Shown: piece after piece, positions 18,299 to 27,100 of the stretch
Numbering within the stretch: the stretch's first letter is position 1
How the letters are laid out: the number at the start of each line of letters is the position of its first letter
From: Planctomycetota bacterium
GTDB taxonomy: Bacteria; Planctomycetota; UBA8108; UBA1146
DNA length: 50,585 bases
Direction of reading: 5' to 3'
Assembly: GCA_018694835.1 (NCBI GenBank)
Contig: JABHOG010000015.1
Coordinates: 172,192-222,776, forward strand
The notes under the pieces: generated by a model
Databases searched by the model: none
What the model saw: the letters and a program-made list of their open reading frames with translations, nothing else
Told to the model about the DNA's origin: nothing
Position numbers and translations under genes: made by a program

Positions 18299-19209
18299 GA
18301 CTGCTGCTCCTTCCAGGTCTCCCAATCGACTCCGGTCACACGCTGAAATAGTTCCCGGTAACGAGCAGTGGTGCCTTCGATGACCGTTTCGGGAAGATCT
18401 GGCGGCGGACCTTCTCCGGTCCAGCCACAGGAAGCGAGATGATCGCGAACATATTGCTTGTCAAAGGAGGGCGGGCTGATCCCGACTTGGTACTGATCGG
18501 CAGGCCAGTAGCGGGAAGAATCAGCGGTCAGGACCTCATCGGCGAGAACCGGCCCCTCGGCATCGAGTCCGAACTCGAACTTGGTGTCGGCCAGGATCAA
18601 ACCGCAATCATCTGCGTGAGTTCGTCCATGGCTGAACACCTCGACCGAGAGATCGCGCAAGGTGTTCATCAGTTCGTGACCGACCATCTCTCCGGCGGCA
18701 TCGATGGAAATGTTTTCATCGTGTCCCTGGTGATTCTTCGCGGCCGGCGTGAAGATGGGATCGTCGAGGCGATCCGCCTGGCGCAAGCCTGCCTCCAGTG
18801 GGATTCCACAGATGGAACCGGTCGCCTGGTAATCTTTCCAGCCACTACCCACAACAAACCCCCGCACCACGCATTCGACCGGGATCATTTGCAGTTTCTT
18901 GACCAGCATCGCACGCGGTCCCCACTCACGGGCAGCACTGCGGAACGGTTCAGGAAACTGCATTGGATCGGTCGAGATCATGTGGTGCCTGACATGGGGG
19001 GGCAATCGATCGAGCCACCACCGAGTCAGTTGAGTGAGAATCGCTCCCTTGTCGGGGATTCCCTGTGGAAGCACCACATCGTAGGCGCTGACTCGATCAC
19101 TGGTGACCAGTAGTAACTGATCTCCCAGATCAAAGATGTCACGTACTTTTCCGCGCAAGATCGGTTCTACACCGTCTACACGGATGTCTCGGACCGCTGT
19201 TGGATTCAT
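18295..19209 (-). CDS. purC: SAICAR synthetase
   Basis: Joins aspartate to CAIR with ATP to form SAICAR, the step after PurE, and is coupled to purE by an ATGA overlap. 304 residues, of the longer form (E. coli PurC has 237). Motifs: LRGKVRDIFDLGDQLLLVTSDRVSAYDVVL-type start (residues 18-47), ECVVRGFVVGSGWKDYQATG, and LILADTKFEFGL plus VLADEVLTADSSRYWP near the C-terminus. The ATG at 19209 is preceded by GGAGAGG. It lies 67 bp after the acyltransferase gene, with a hairpin in the gap. Confidence 0.96.
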   Translation of the reverse strand: MNPTAVRDIRVDGVEPILRGKVRDIFDLGDQLLLVTSDRVSAYDVVLPQGIPDKGAILTQLTRWWLDRLPPHVRHHMISTDPMQFPEPFRSAAREWGPRAMLVKKLQMIPVECVVRGFVVGSGWKDYQATGSICGIPLEAGLRQADRLDDPIFTPAAKNHQGHDENISIDAAGEMVGHELMNTLRDLSVEVFSHGRTHADDCGLILADTKFEFGLDAEGPVLADEVLTADSSRYWPADQYQVGISPPSFDKQYVRDHLASCGWTGEGPPPDLPETVIEGTTARYRELFQRVTGVDWETWKEQQS

Positions 19210-19253
19210 GGTAAGCCTCTCCAGTCCCCGGCAAGGATACCCCGGCGCATCGG

Positions 19254-19273
19254 CTCTGTCACCGACGACAGAG
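19254..19273 (-). terminator. 7-bp perfect hairpin between acyltransferase and purC
   Basis: CTCTGTC (19254-19260) and GACAGAG (19267-19273) form a perfect stem with a 6-base loop, starting three bases after the stop codon of the minus-strand acyltransferase. No T-run follows on the minus strand, so this is not a standard intrinsic terminator. It could be a weak or Rho-assisted terminator or an mRNA-stabilising stem in an operon. Confidence 0.35.
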
Positions 19274-19276
19274 ATT

Positions 19277-20248
19277 TCAGATCAAGAACTCGCGAGAACC
19301 ATCGGGGCGAACCTTCCAGCGTTGATGGAGCCAGAGCCAATCCGCCGGGGTCTCCCGGACCATCGTCTCGATCCTGGCCGTGGCGGTTCGGGTGACCTGC
19401 AGGACATGAGAGCGAACTCCCTCTCCCCAGGGCAAATCAGCGATCTCACAGTGCAACCGGTAGCGTTTCCCCGCCTCCAGGCGGCGAGCCTGGAGGTAGA
19501 CCACAGGCACCTGATATCGCCGAGTCAGAACCCCGATGGAAGGGGTCGTTGCGGCAGGGCGACCGAGGAAATCGACGAATACACCGTCCCGTGTGTTCTG
19601 GTCGATGAGCAGTGCCAGAGAGATTCCTCCGCGTAGCGCTTTGCCCATCTCCGGCAATGCTCCTGCGGGATCGAGAATCGTCGGAACCGTAGCACCTCTC
19701 AACCAGTCCATGGCCCGATCGATATAAGCATTCTTGACCGGCCGCGAGAGCAGACCCATTCGCCAGCCGCGCTGTACCAGCAGTGGCAAGATCACCTCGA
19801 AGGGCCCCTGATGCCCGCTGACCAGCAAGAACGCTTCACCCGCTCGTTGACGCTGATCCAACTGTTCCCAGGGACCGGACCAGACCACCGAATCGACAAA
19901 GCGGCGATCCTGCAGCCAGCGCTGGATCTGGATCGCTTCGACTGCCGAAACCGCCACTCGACGCCACGACTCGAGTCCGACGGAGTGGATCTTCTTCTCG
20001 GACCAGGTGGCTCCAAAGGCGTGACGGAGGTTGCTCAGAGTGACCGCTCTCCTGCGTCGAGCCAGGAACCAGGCAGGAAGAGCCAGCCCCCTGGCCAATC
20101 GACATGCCAGCGATGCCGGCAGCCAAGCTAGCGGCAAGACCAAGATGAACGTGGCCATCGCCGTGATCCATGCCAGCCAGCCACGCCGCTGGCGTGAACC
20201 CGACCGGTCCGGTTGACTACGAGGTCGCTCTTGCTGAGTTGTGACCAC
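19277..20248 (-). CDS. LpxL/HtrB-family lysophospholipid or lipid A acyltransferase
   Basis: Membrane-bound acyltransferase, 323 residues. After a basic N-terminus there is a hydrophobic segment at about 27-50 (ITAMATFILVLPLAWLPASL). The catalytic HX4E motif is SGHQGPFE (His146, Glu151), where the family usually has HXGNWE. Further blocks are LLIDQNTRDGVFVDFLG and the C-terminal DWLWLHQRWKVRP, both typical of LpxL/HtrB/LpxM homologues. It starts with GTG at 20248 after AAGGGG. With the LptD-like gene it argues for an LPS-type outer membrane. Whether the substrate is a lipid A precursor or another lysolipid is not visible. Confidence 0.88.
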   Translation of the reverse strand: MVTTQQERPRSQPDRSGSRQRRGWLAWITAMATFILVLPLAWLPASLACRLARGLALPAWFLARRRRAVTLSNLRHAFGATWSEKKIHSVGLESWRRVAVSAVEAIQIQRWLQDRRFVDSVVWSGPWEQLDQRQRAGEAFLLVSGHQGPFEVILPLLVQRGWRMGLLSRPVKNAYIDRAMDWLRGATVPTILDPAGALPEMGKALRGGISLALLIDQNTRDGVFVDFLGRPAATTPSIGVLTRRYQVPVVYLQARRLEAGKRYRLHCEIADLPWGEGVRSHVLQVTRTATARIETMVRETPADWLWLHQRWKVRPDGSREFLI

Positions 20249-20392
20249 CGTTGGACTTCCCCTTCATCGCTCACCATCAATTTCGACCATCAGAGTCACC
20301 GGAGACCAAACGAAGGATCTGATTGTTTTCCGATAGGCTCCTGCACTGCTGGGCCTTATTCTCCCCCTCCTCGCCAGAAAGGAAAGTTCATC

Positions 20393-21412
20393 ATGATCTA
20401 TTCTCTGCTCCTTTTCATCGTTCTGGGAGCGAGCCCGCCAGATTCTCCGGCGAAAGTCATCGATCGCCTGGAGTTGACCGATGGCAGCGTGATCATCGGT
20501 ACCCTTCGCCAGCTGGAGAAGGGGGTATACACCATAGATGTGGAAGCGGTGGGATCGATCCAGATCCCAGCGGCACGGGTCACTGCCGCCGAGGTCTCCG
20601 GGGCCCCGACTCTGGTCACCGATGCCGGTGAAAGCCTCAGTGGCCCCTTACAACTCACCGAAGCATCCTGGCTGGTGCGCAACGCTCTCGGTGAGAGAAC
20701 CATCTCCAACACCCACGTGGTGGCCATCAATCCGACCCCCGTGGCCCCACCCACCTCGACCCAGAAGGCCACCATCACCCTCAACGGAACTCGAACCTCT
20801 GGCAATACCAGCACCACATCCGCTTCGATGAACATGGACTACACTTTTCGCTACCTCACACACAGATTCAATTCCAAACTTCACTGGGCCTACGGTGAAG
20901 ATGAAGAGGTGATCAGCAAGAGAACCACCGGAGCGGAACTCAAATATGACTTCTTTCCTCGCGAAGGTTGGTATTTGTACACCAACTTCTCTGCCAGAAA
21001 TGACCGATTTTCCGACCTTTCCCTGAGAACCACAGCAGGAATTGGCGCCGGAATCCAGCTGCTGGATTCCGCTGAAATCACCTGGTCGCAGGAGTCGGGA
21101 ATCTCGGCACTCAACGAGGATTTCATCTCCGCCCTCGATGAGGCGACCAATACCCTTCGCGTGGCCGGAGATATCCAGTGGAGCATCGGTAAGCAATGGA
21201 TAGAGGTGTTCCATGACCACACCCTGTTCATCTCGCTAGATGACCCGTCCAATATCCTGGCAGAGGGTCGCCTCGGTCTTCGAACTCGAATCATCGGTGG
21301 GCTCTCCCTCAACTCCCAGATCAACATCCGGCATGACAGTGAGCCCCCGCCAGGTATCGAGCAGGACGATATCGAGATCTTGCTGGGACTGGGCTACAGC
21401 ACCAGTTTTTGA
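20393..21412 (+). CDS. DUF481 (YdiY-like) outer-membrane barrel protein
   Basis: 339 residues from the ATG at 20393, which has AAAGGAAAG upstream and begins a signal peptide (MIYSLLLFIVLGASPPDSPA). The frame is open from 20213 but that part overlaps the neighbour's start region. Residues 22-70 form a small beta domain seen before DUF481 in related proteins (RLELTDGSVIIGTLRQLEKG). From about residue 125 the DUF481 domain runs to the end: TITLNGTRTSGNTSTTSAS, AELKYDFFPREGWYLYTNF, and a final strand ending in Phe (LLGLGYSTSF), as in barrels inserted by the BAM complex. Function unknown in the family. Divergent from the acyltransferase across 144 bp. Confidence 0.85.
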   Translation: MIYSLLLFIVLGASPPDSPAKVIDRLELTDGSVIIGTLRQLEKGVYTIDVEAVGSIQIPAARVTAAEVSGAPTLVTDAGESLSGPLQLTEASWLVRNALGERTISNTHVVAINPTPVAPPTSTQKATITLNGTRTSGNTSTTSASMNMDYTFRYLTHRFNSKLHWAYGEDEEVISKRTTGAELKYDFFPREGWYLYTNFSARNDRFSDLSLRTTAGIGAGIQLLDSAEITWSQESGISALNEDFISALDEATNTLRVAGDIQWSIGKQWIEVFHDHTLFISLDDPSNILAEGRLGLRTRIIGGLSLNSQINIRHDSEPPPGIEQDDIEILLGLGYSTSF

Positions 21413-21516
21413 CGAGATCGGGTGACCATCATGACTTGTGGCCGTGGGTCGAGACTGCGATCATCCCGGCTCGAGAGTTTGCCCCCCTTCGATGGTCCAG
21501 GAAACGGAGACTCCTG

Positions 21517-22893
21517 ATGAGCTCACGCTCTGCCCCACCAGAATCACAACTGAACCAGATGGAGTCCCAACCACTCCATCTGGCGGACCAGCAACTCGCC
21601 GAGATCCAACGTCTGTCCCAGATGTTTCCAGATTTGCCGGTCGAAGCACTGGTCAAGGAAGACCTGCTGAGGATCGGCGTTTCCTTCACTCGAGAATCAC
21701 TTCGTCACTGTGCGAACTTCAAGAGCAAGTCTTACTTCATCTTCAGTTTCGACATGGTTCCCATCGAATCGATGGACCAGCAGGAAAATCTCCGCGCTCC
21801 GGAAGAGATCCAGTTGGTGGGCGGCCCCTGGAGTTTCAACCGAACCACGGTCTCTGTCCGGGTCAATCCTCACTCTCCCTGGCGCATCGATCTGGCCGGA
21901 GATTCCCTCCATCTGTTCTGTGGTAGGGAAGAGATCTCCACCGTCGAGTTGCAGAAGATTCCCGATTACTACCAACAAAATTTGGAATCAGGACAACCGG
22001 TTCACGAAGTGGCTCCCACCATCGAATGGGGCTACCTGGTGTACCTGACCGCCTATCGAAAGTGCCAGTACTTCGGCTTCAAGGAAGAGTGTCGTTTCTG
22101 CGACATCAATGAAAACTATCGGCAGCAGGTCGCAGCAGGTCGGCCCTATCGTACCGTCAAGCCGATGGACGAAATGCTCGAGGCACTCTCCATCATCGAC
22201 AATCTCGATGATCGTTCACGTGCCTACACCTTGACGGGTGGATCGATCATCAGGAAGTTGCGAGGACAGGGAGAAGCCGAGTTCTATGCAGCCTACGCCA
22301 GGGCCATCGAGGAGCGATTCCCCGGCCGGTGGATACCCAAGGCGGTGACCCAGGCGCTTCCAGTTGCAGAGCAACAGATCCTCAAAGATGCGGGGATCCA
22401 GATCTATCATCCCAACTACGAGATCTGGGATGAGCGCCTGTTTCCCTTGCTCTGTCCCGGTAAGGAAACCTATGTAGGAAGATCTGAATGGCACAAACGT
22501 ATCATCGATGCCGTCGATGTTTTTGGTGCCGCCAATGTCATCCCGAATTTCGTGGCGGGTATCGAGATGTCTCGGCCCCATGGCTACACCGAACCAGAAG
22601 CTGCGGTGGAATCGACTCGAGAGGGCCTCGACTTCTTCATGAGTCAGGGAGTGTGTCCGAGATTCACCGTCTGGTGCCCCGAGCCACTCTCGCCTCTGGT
22701 CAAGGATCAGGCGGCTGCTGGAGAATCCCAGCCCCCCGCTCCCCTCGAATATCATGCTCGATTACTGGTCGCATGGAGGGACACTCACCAGAAGCACCAG
22801 TTACCGGTTCCTCCGGGGTACGGTCCGGCTGGATCAGGACAGGCGATCTTCAGCGTATCCAGTTTCATGGATGTGATTCGGGTCCCGCAATAG
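21517..22893 (+). CDS. radical SAM protein with CX8CX2C cysteine motif
   Basis: 458 residues from the ATG at 21517 (GGAGA about eight bases upstream). The frame is open from 21409. Residues 183-195 read C-QYFGFKEE-C-RF-C, that is CX8CX2C (bases 22063-22101), preceded by hydrophobic YLVYLTAY and followed by DIN, the place where radical SAM enzymes hold the CX3CX2C cluster motif. Downstream blocks fit a TIM barrel: AYTLTGGSIIRKL (the GGE-like SAM-binding element), WIPKAVTQALP, IQIYHPNYEIWDERLF, VIPNFVAGIEMSRPHGYTE. I cannot name its substrate. It follows the DUF481 gene by 104 bp. The C-terminal 40 residues look family-specific. Confidence 0.82.
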   Translation: MSSRSAPPESQLNQMESQPLHLADQQLAEIQRLSQMFPDLPVEALVKEDLLRIGVSFTRESLRHCANFKSKSYFIFSFDMVPIESMDQQENLRAPEEIQLVGGPWSFNRTTVSVRVNPHSPWRIDLAGDSLHLFCGREEISTVELQKIPDYYQQNLESGQPVHEVAPTIEWGYLVYLTAYRKCQYFGFKEECRFCDINENYRQQVAAGRPYRTVKPMDEMLEALSIIDNLDDRSRAYTLTGGSIIRKLRGQGEAEFYAAYARAIEERFPGRWIPKAVTQALPVAEQQILKDAGIQIYHPNYEIWDERLFPLLCPGKETYVGRSEWHKRIIDAVDVFGAANVIPNFVAGIEMSRPHGYTEPEAAVESTREGLDFFMSQGVCPRFTVWCPEPLSPLVKDQAAAGESQPPAPLEYHARLLVAWRDTHQKHQLPVPPGYGPAGSGQAIFSVSSFMDVIRVPQ

Positions 22894-22957
22894 CCTTCTG
22901 CGATGGTCATCCGGAGAGGGTCATCCGGAATGGTGCACCGCTACCATCATCGGCACT

Positions 22958-24166
22958 TCACAGGCACGGGCGGAGGCTGGGATAACCAGTCTCCTGATCG
23001 AATCCCAGCTGGAATTTTCCGTCGAGAAAGCCGACCACCTTGGTCCCGAACATCTCTCCACGCCATCCCCTTAGCAGGGAGTGCTCGGCTTCGACGAGAT
23101 CGCCGGCAGAATGAGCACGAACCAGATTTTCAACATCATCCCCTCGAGCGACCAGTGGAGGTGCGATTCGTTGTGCCCGGCAGAGAGCTCGGAGGGCAGA
23201 GGTGGAGAGTTCCAGAGCCGCTTCTTCTTGTGGCTCCAGTCTTCTCTTCTTGTGAAGAATCGGCAAATCCTCCTCAGCGACCCCACGTCCTCGCTGAATC
23301 GACGCCAGCAATGCACCGGAATGACGTCGAAGATCTCGGGGGTCCAGACCGCGGATCTTCTGCAGTCCTTCCACATCTCGAGGCGCACGACGAGCCACCT
23401 CGACCAGGATCTCATCCGGCAAAATTCGACGACGGGGTCGATCTTTGGTCTGGGCTTCCTTTTCTCGCCAGGCATAAAGATCCATCAGGATCGCCATGCC
23501 GCGTTCCTTCAGTGATCCCGCACGCTTGACCTTTCGAATGCTGGTCTCGATCAAGGGATGATAGGTGGAATCGAGGTCGTACTTCTTCATCTCCTCGAGT
23601 GCCCAGGTGATCCTACCCTCCGACTCCAGTTGCTCAGTCAGGCGATCGTGAATCGGCAGCAGGTGCCGGACATCGTCGATCGCGTAGATCTCCTGCTCCG
23701 GGGTCAGCGGACGTCGCAACCAATCGGTCCACGATTCGCCCTTCTCCACCACCACTCCGAGAAGTTGCCCACAGGTCGCTGCATAGGATGGTTGAAGTCC
23801 GAGTCCGAGGAATGCGGAAGCAATTTGAGTGTCAAAGATCGCTCGCGGAGGTCGATCACTGAGTTGCTCGAGAATCTCCAGATCCTGCGATCCTGCATGA
23901 ACCACCTTGATCACCGAAGGATCGGAGATGGTATCAATCAACGGAGTCAGATCCACTTCACCGAGGGGGTCAATCAGAGCGAGGTCGGTTCCCACCGCGA
24001 TCTGGATCAGTGCCAGTTGCGGGTAATAGGTCCGCTCCCGGATGAACTCGAGATCGATTCCATACCGACCATCGGCAGTCGCTCTCTGCATCCATTGCTC
24101 GAGTTGATCCGATTGCTCTAAATACACCTGAGTACTCCTAATTACCGTCGTCATCGGCGAATGCAC
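22958..24166 (-). CDS. rnd: ribonuclease D-type 3'-5' exonuclease
   Basis: 402 residues: an N-terminal DEDDy exonuclease domain and a C-terminal HRDC-containing region. Exo I is GIDLEF (Asp38, Glu40), Exo II is KVVHAGSQDLEIL and Exo III is YAIDDVRHLL, all intact. The typical ESWTDWLRRPLT and YAIDDV spacing marks RNase D, which trims tRNA precursors. HRDC-like sequence sits around residues 240-320 (LPDEILVEVARRAP, LQKIRGLDPRDL). The first usable start is a GTG at 24166; an ATG at 24154 is an alternative. Either overlaps the end of the oxoglutarate dehydrogenase gene by 17-29 bp, and no ribosome site is evident, so it is probably translated by coupling. Confidence 0.92.
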   Translation of the reverse strand: MHSPMTTVIRSTQVYLEQSDQLEQWMQRATADGRYGIDLEFIRERTYYPQLALIQIAVGTDLALIDPLGEVDLTPLIDTISDPSVIKVVHAGSQDLEILEQLSDRPPRAIFDTQIASAFLGLGLQPSYAATCGQLLGVVVEKGESWTDWLRRPLTPEQEIYAIDDVRHLLPIHDRLTEQLESEGRITWALEEMKKYDLDSTYHPLIETSIRKVKRAGSLKERGMAILMDLYAWREKEAQTKDRPRRRILPDEILVEVARRAPRDVEGLQKIRGLDPRDLRRHSGALLASIQRGRGVAEEDLPILHKKRRLEPQEEAALELSTSALRALCRAQRIAPPLVARGDDVENLVRAHSAGDLVEAEHSLLRGWRGEMFGTKVVGFLDGKFQLGFDQETGYPSLRPCL

Positions 24167-27100
24167 GATGAATCAGATGATCTTGTTCCGCCTCGTGAAC
24201 CGCCTTCGACCCACTGGCAGGGCTGGCACTCCAGGCCCTGCCGATGAATCTTACCCTACGCCCACCGCCAAGGAATCCCCCGTCGCGATCCCTCAAATAG
24301 GACCAGGCGCCCATGTTTCTCGGTTCGTCCTGAATCCATCTGACGTCGCAACTTGTCGGTAGTTGAGCCAGGACCGACTGGATTTCAGCGCGAGGGAATG
24401 GGTACAACTGTTCAAGGCGAAGGATCAATACATCATCCGCAGAGCGCTTCTCTCGCTCCGCCAGTAGATCGTAGAGGACCCTCCCCGAAGCGACTAACAA
24501 CTTGGTGATATGATTTCCAGGAGCACCATCGACGATCACTTCCTGAAACTTGTCAGCAGTAAAACTAGACGGAGCACTTCTCGCTGCAGGAAGGCGAAGC
24601 AAACTCTTGGGAGTCAAGACCACCAGTGGTTTTCGCTTCGCCTCATGCATCTGCCGCCGCAAGGTGTGGAAGTATTGCGACGGGGTGCTGGGTTGCACCA
24701 CCCGCATATTTCCTTCGGCACAAAGTTGCAGGAATCTTTCCAGACGAGAACTGGAATGCTCGGGGCCTTGTCCCTCGTAGCCGTGAGGAAGCAACATCGT
24801 CAGACCAGAACTCTGGTTCCACTTCTCCTCGGAACTGGAGATGAACTGATCGATGATGACCTGGGCACCATTGGAGAAATCCCCGAATTGTGCCTCCCAT
24901 ATGGTCAGTGCTGAGCTTCTCTGGAGGCTATATCCGAATTCGAAACCGAGGACTCCGAACTCGGACAACAGACTGTCAAATACCTGGTAACTCCCCTCCG
25001 AATCGGGGAGGTGCTGGAGCGGCACGTGAAGGGTGCCGCGATTGACATCCCTCAACACGCTGTGGCGTTGGCTAAAAGTACCTCGGCCACAATCTTCTCC
25101 GGAGAGTCGAACTGAAGTTCCCTCTCGTACCAACGACCCAAAAGCACACAGTTCCGCGAGCCCCCAATCGATGGCGCCTTCGCGAGCCAGGCTCAATCTG
25201 CGCTCGAACTGCTTCTGCAACTTCGGGTGCAAATTAAATTGATCAGGAGTTCGAGTCACCTCCGCCAGCAACAGATCCAGTTCAGGAATCGGAATCGACG
25301 TATCCACTGAAGGAACTGCAATGCCCTCCGTCTCCTCGAGATCGGGACGGACCTGAGCGGCAGTTCTCTCGGTCAAACTCGCTTTAACTTTCTGAAGTGA
25401 ACCATCGAGGATCGACTGGAACTCACCGAGCATCTGTTCCGCCGTCTCGATATCGATCTCTCCTCTGGCCAGCAAACGCTCGGTTGTGAGTTTTCTGACC
25501 GACCGATGCTTCTCGATTCTGCGAGTGATCAGCGGTTGAGTGAATGCGGGTTCATCTCCCTCATTGTGCCCCCAGCGTCGATAACCAATCAGATCGACGA
25601 ATACGTCCTTGCCAAATCGAGCCCGATACTCGAATGCGAGACGGATCATCCGAACCGCCTTCTGCGGATGATCCGCATTGACATGGAAGACCGGTGCTTC
25701 GACCGACTTTGCCACATCGGTACAGTATCGAGAGGACCTCCCGACCTCGGGCGACGTGGTGAATCCGATCTGATTGTTGATGACCACATGAATGGTGCCG
25801 TGAGTGCCATACCCCGGCAACTGCGACATGTTGAGTGTCTCGTAGATCACCCCTTGTCCGGCCAGTGCCGCATCTCCATGGATCAACAAGGGAACCACCG
25901 AAACCGAGCCTTCGCGATCATCCTGCAGCGCTCGGACCATCCCCTCGACCACGGGGCAAACCGATTCGAGGTGACTGGGATTGGAAGCCAACGTCACGTT
26001 GACCGATCTCCCGTTACGGCCGCGATGGATCCCCTGGGCTCCAAGATGATACTTCACATCCCCTGAGCCTTCAGGATTCTCCATGTCGAAATCTTCAAAC
26101 TCCTCGAACACCTGCTCGAGCGGTTTTCCGAGTATGTTCACCAGCACATTGAGTCGACCTCGATGCGCCATGCCGATCATCACATCCTCGACGCCACCGG
26201 CAGAACACTCCTCGAGGAGAGCATCCAGGGCAGGAATCAGCGATTCACTTCCCTCGAGACTGAATCTCTTGTGCCCTACATAACTGGTGTGAAGAAATTT
26301 CTCGAAGGCTTCCGCTTCATTGAGCTTTCGAAGTATGTGCAACTTATCGTCAAGTTCCAGAGGTGCTTCATTTTCGGTAACCTCCATCTTTTGCAGAAGC
26401 CAATCACGCTCGACTGCATCGGAGATGTGGGAAACTTCTGCGCCGACATATCGGGTGTAGGTTCGACGTAAGATGTCGAGAATTTCTCGCAGTTTCCTCG
26501 GACGTTCCTGTCCTCCGACTCCGCCACAGGTGAAGGAACGATCCAGATCCCAGATGCTCAGGCCATAACTGGATAGTTCCAGTTCCGGGTCTGGAGTCGG
26601 GCTATTTCCGAGGGGGTCCAGATGTGCCATCCGGTGGCCACGAGAGCGATAAGCGTCCACCAGTTGAAGAACCTTCGCCTGTCGATACTCCGGTGAGTTG
26701 CCGTCCACCTCCGCGACCTCTTCGCTCGATTCTTGCGACCAACGATACGGTTCGTGAGGGACATCGAGTTGTTCAAAGATCTGTTCGTAAAATCGGTCTT
26801 TGCCCAGTAACAGGCTCTCTACTGTGGCCAGGAATTCTCCGGATATAGCCCCCTGAATGACCCTGTGGTCATAACTACTGGTCAAGGTCATCACCTTCGA
26901 CAGGCCGAGGCGACTGACCGTATCCTCTGCCATTCCTGCGCAGGAAGGCGGAAAGTCAATCGCACCAATACCGAAGATGGCGCCCTGCCCCGACATCAGT
27001 CGAGGTACCGACATGCTGGTCCCGAGCATTCCTGGGTTGGTGATGGAAACAGATGTACCGTCGAAGTCTGCCAGAGTCAGTTTTCCTCTACGCGCACGAC

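Noticed and set aside
22904..22931. Direct repeat GGTCATCCGGA, two copies
   Set aside because: Short repeat between two convergent genes, not flanked by inverted repeats or target duplications; no sign of a mobile element.
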